Shown here in pieces: positions 62,017 to 64,000 of a DNA stretch of 64,000 bases (position 1 is the first letter of the stretch; each line of letters starts with the position of its first letter). The position numbers and the translations under genes are program-made. This DNA is from Prolixibacteraceae bacterium. GTDB taxonomy: Bacteria; Bacteroidota; Bacteroidia; Bacteroidales; Prolixibacteraceae. Where the stretch lies: positions 62,001-126,000 of the forward strand of contig JAQUIJ010000011.1 of assembly GCA_028683385.1 (NCBI GenBank). Reading direction: 5' to 3'. Below the pieces are notes generated by a model. It did not search any database and was not told where the DNA came from. It saw nothing but the letters and a program-made list of their open reading frames with translations.

Positions 62017-62145
62017 CGCAGTTTAGTTGTTTCTTGAGTTAGTTTTGATTTCTCAAAGATAGAAATATTCTGATGTGCCGATGTGTGCTGATAGTGTTTT
62101 GTGTGTATTGATTATTCGTCAATCCTTCATTTTTTTAATAAAAAG

Positions 62146-62178
62146 ACCCCTTGCACTGCCTAAGCAATAGCAAGGGGT
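62146..62178 (-). terminator. Intrinsic terminator of the SusD gene
   Basis: ACCCCTTGC (62146-62154) and GCAAGGGGT (62170-62178) form a perfect 9-bp stem. On the minus strand it is followed by a T-rich run. It lies about 70 bases past the susD stop, so the esterase downstream may have its own promoter. Confidence 0.85.
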
Positions 62179-62249
62179 TGAAAGGTTTAGTTGATTATTT
62201 CTCGTATTTGTTGTAATGCCTGTGAACTTACCGGCAAATTCAATATTTG

Positions 62250-63995
62250 CTAATATCCCGGATTTTGCGTAATCAACTGGTTACTGGCCATTGCCTGTTC
62301 TGGTATAGGAAAACGGTTTTGAAATGCTTTGCCTTCTCCATCTGCAGGGTGATCCCACCACGATTGAGTGGTGTATTTATTCCAGCGCACCAAATCGGTA
62401 CGGCGGCGGCCTTCACCAATAAATTCAATCATCCATTCATCCAACATTCGCCACTCATCGAGATTGGTTGCTGTTACAGGATCAGGATCAGCGCTTATAA
62501 AGTAACGCTTGCGCACATCATTGATGAGTTTAGCTGCACCAGCTTTGTCATTTGCACGTAGTTTACATTCGGCCAACATGTAATATGCTTCAGCCAGGCG
62601 GAAGACAGGGATGTCCGGATTACCCCTTAATGTTTGATTCGAAGCCCATGGAATAGGCGAAAACTTGGCTAAACGAACGCCTGAGTTTTCTTCACCCCAA
62701 CGTGCGCCTTCTTTGCCATTATCGGTTTCGGAGCCCGGCATCGGAATGATACGGGCTATCTGGTCAACAATCACCAATGTATCAGTTGGCTTAAACTGAC
62801 GGTTGCCACCATGGCACACTTTGCCGTTGACGGGATTAACCATTTTCCCAAAATAGAACATGCCCCGGAACTTACCGTTGCCTTCGTATGCAGCTAATTG
62901 TTTGCGCACATCCTGGTTGTTGAATTTGGCAAAGGGGCTACCTAAACGATAGGTTTGTCCTTCTCTGGCATTTGGGCTGCCGGTCAAGTACGATTTGCCA
63001 TCTTTATCAAGCGATGGAACAAGACAGTAGCCATTGTTGCGGTTGCCTATTGTTCCGTTGTCCCAGTACTCGCCCATGCCGTAGTGATTGGAATGTGGTC
63101 CTACACTGCGTTCGCTAACAGCATACTGGCTTGGTACCGACCAAATGATTTCGGTAGAACGGTCGTTGTTGAAACCATAAATATTCGTCCAGTCATTGTC
63201 CAGTTTATAGGCGCCATATTTTCCATCGATAATGTCCTGGCAGATAACGGCACATTGGGCATACATATCTTTGCCAATGTATGACTGTGCATTAAAGTAA
63301 AGCCTTGCTTGTAACATGGCAGCTGCTGCCTGGTTGATTGCTCCTGTTTCCTGTGCTCCCAGAGTTGCTTTCTTCGGCAATTTAGGTATTGCTTCAGTTA
63401 GCAGTTTGTCGATAAAATTGAATGTTTCAACATCAGTGGCACGTGGTTGAATATCACCTTGTGTTGAGGTATAAAGCGGTACACCGCCAAACATGTCGAG
63501 CCCAAACCAGTAAAAGAAGGCCGACAATGTTTGCAACTGCATCAGCACAGCATCACGACTACCTTCAGGGAAACCCAGTTTATTAAAATCAACATACTGG
63601 TCGATGTCATCTTTTGCACTCCATGCCTGGGCAACACCCATTGAAAAAGCGCGCCATGCGTCGTACACGCCGGGAGTTGTTGGTGTGAAATCGTGATTGT
63701 AACCACGAAGGTAAGCGCCGCCATCGTACCAGTCGTTATAACGAGAGGGTACCAGCATCTCGTCGGTTGTGAATTCCTGAAGGCGAATAAAGTTTGAATG
63801 GGCTTGCCCGTCGGCCATACACCATGCCCAGTGGGTAAATGCACGTCCCATGCGCTGATAGACTTTCGGTTGGGTGTCGAAAAACAATTCGGGTACCGAT
63901 TGCGAGTAATACTCTGGCTCAACCGAACACGACTGGAAAGATACGGATAACGTGATAACAGCAACGGTGGCTGTTATATACTTATATATTTTCAT
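62250..63995 (-). CDS. SusD/RagB family glycan-binding lipoprotein (second locus)
   Basis: 581 residues, complete, with a lipobox SFQSC (Cys23). SusD features: the TPR-like segment DAVLMQLQTLSAFFYWFGLDMFGGVPLY, the TGAINQAAAAMLQARLYFNAQSYIG stretch, the C-terminal RLAEAYYMLAECKLRANDKAGAAKLINDVRKRYF and EFIGEGRRRTDLVRWNKYTTQSWW, ending NPGY. It binds oligosaccharide at the outer surface with a SusC partner that must lie beyond the right edge. The esterase encoded downstream suggests an acylated plant or algal glycan. Confidence 0.95.
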   Translation of the reverse strand: MKIYKYITATVAVITLSVSFQSCSVEPEYYSQSVPELFFDTQPKVYQRMGRAFTHWAWCMADGQAHSNFIRLQEFTTDEMLVPSRYNDWYDGGAYLRGYNHDFTPTTPGVYDAWRAFSMGVAQAWSAKDDIDQYVDFNKLGFPEGSRDAVLMQLQTLSAFFYWFGLDMFGGVPLYTSTQGDIQPRATDVETFNFIDKLLTEAIPKLPKKATLGAQETGAINQAAAAMLQARLYFNAQSYIGKDMYAQCAVICQDIIDGKYGAYKLDNDWTNIYGFNNDRSTEIIWSVPSQYAVSERSVGPHSNHYGMGEYWDNGTIGNRNNGYCLVPSLDKDGKSYLTGSPNAREGQTYRLGSPFAKFNNQDVRKQLAAYEGNGKFRGMFYFGKMVNPVNGKVCHGGNRQFKPTDTLVIVDQIARIIPMPGSETDNGKEGARWGEENSGVRLAKFSPIPWASNQTLRGNPDIPVFRLAEAYYMLAECKLRANDKAGAAKLINDVRKRYFISADPDPVTATNLDEWRMLDEWMIEFIGEGRRRTDLVRWNKYTTQSWWDHPADGEGKAFQNRFPIPEQAMASNQLITQNPGY

Positions 63996-64000
63996 CTTCG

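Overview
The window is chromosomal DNA from a Bacteroidota bacterium, most likely of the Marinilabiliales/Prolixibacteraceae type; that placement is inferred from gene content, not from an rRNA gene. Supporting signs are two SusC/SusD-type glycan uptake loci, a hybrid two-component (HTCS) regulator, a C-terminal type IX secretion sorting domain, NigD-like and DUF3078 proteins, a PPi-dependent phosphofructokinase, a SIS-only KdsD, and promoter-like TAnnTTTG -7 boxes. No rRNA, tRNA, CRISPR array, intact insertion sequence or complete prophage is visible.

Layout. 1-6.5 kb: 5' part of a TonB-dependent receptor (runs off the left edge), a DUF6483-like protein, YjbQ, UvrA, an ECF sigma factor and a small acidic protein. 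6.6-11.1 kb: an SPFH / PH-like membrane protein / alpha-beta hydrolase / ribbon-helix-helix cluster, then PPi-phosphofructokinase. 11.1-17.3 kb: thioredoxin lipoprotein, NigD-like lipoprotein, S9 peptidase, cytidylate-kinase-like protein, Xaa-Pro aminopeptidase. 17.3-18.4 kb: an isolated holin plus GH108 muramidase pair. 18.7-21.9 kb: a small barrel protein, a DUF4405-type membrane protein and a LytS/LytTR two-component pair. 22-26.3 kb: tandem M3 metallopeptidases.

26.6-42.7 kb is a polysaccharide utilization locus: GH2, GH88, SusC, SusD, a lipoprotein, two alginate-lyase-family lyases and a convergent HTCS regulator. Lyases would make 4,5-unsaturated uronic oligosaccharides, SusCD would import them, GH88 would remove the unsaturated uronate, GH2 would trim the rest, and the HTCS would sense an oligosaccharide. 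The set lacks PL6/PL7/PL17 alginate enzymes, so the substrate is probably another uronic-acid glycan.

43-59.4 kb is mostly housekeeping: PheT, two EamA transporters, small lipoproteins, DUF3078, CYTH and HD proteins, chorismate mutase with a DRE-TIM aldolase, a GntR regulator, SucCD, KdsD and an isochorismatase-fold hydrolase. From 59.4 kb to the right edge lies the end of a second glycan locus: a SusD and a very unusual esterase with three hydrolase domains.

The most unusual non-coding signal is a set of at least nine intergenic elements built from short words repeated in a 7-nt phase, often folded into long inverted repeats. All lie just 3' of genes, several touching a stop codon. The words differ from locus to locus but the architecture is the same. 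Other palindromic repeats (a GTAGAGACG hairpin, a 137-bp element with 22-bp terminal inverted repeats, a GGTGCAGAGCACC cluster) also occupy intergenic DNA.
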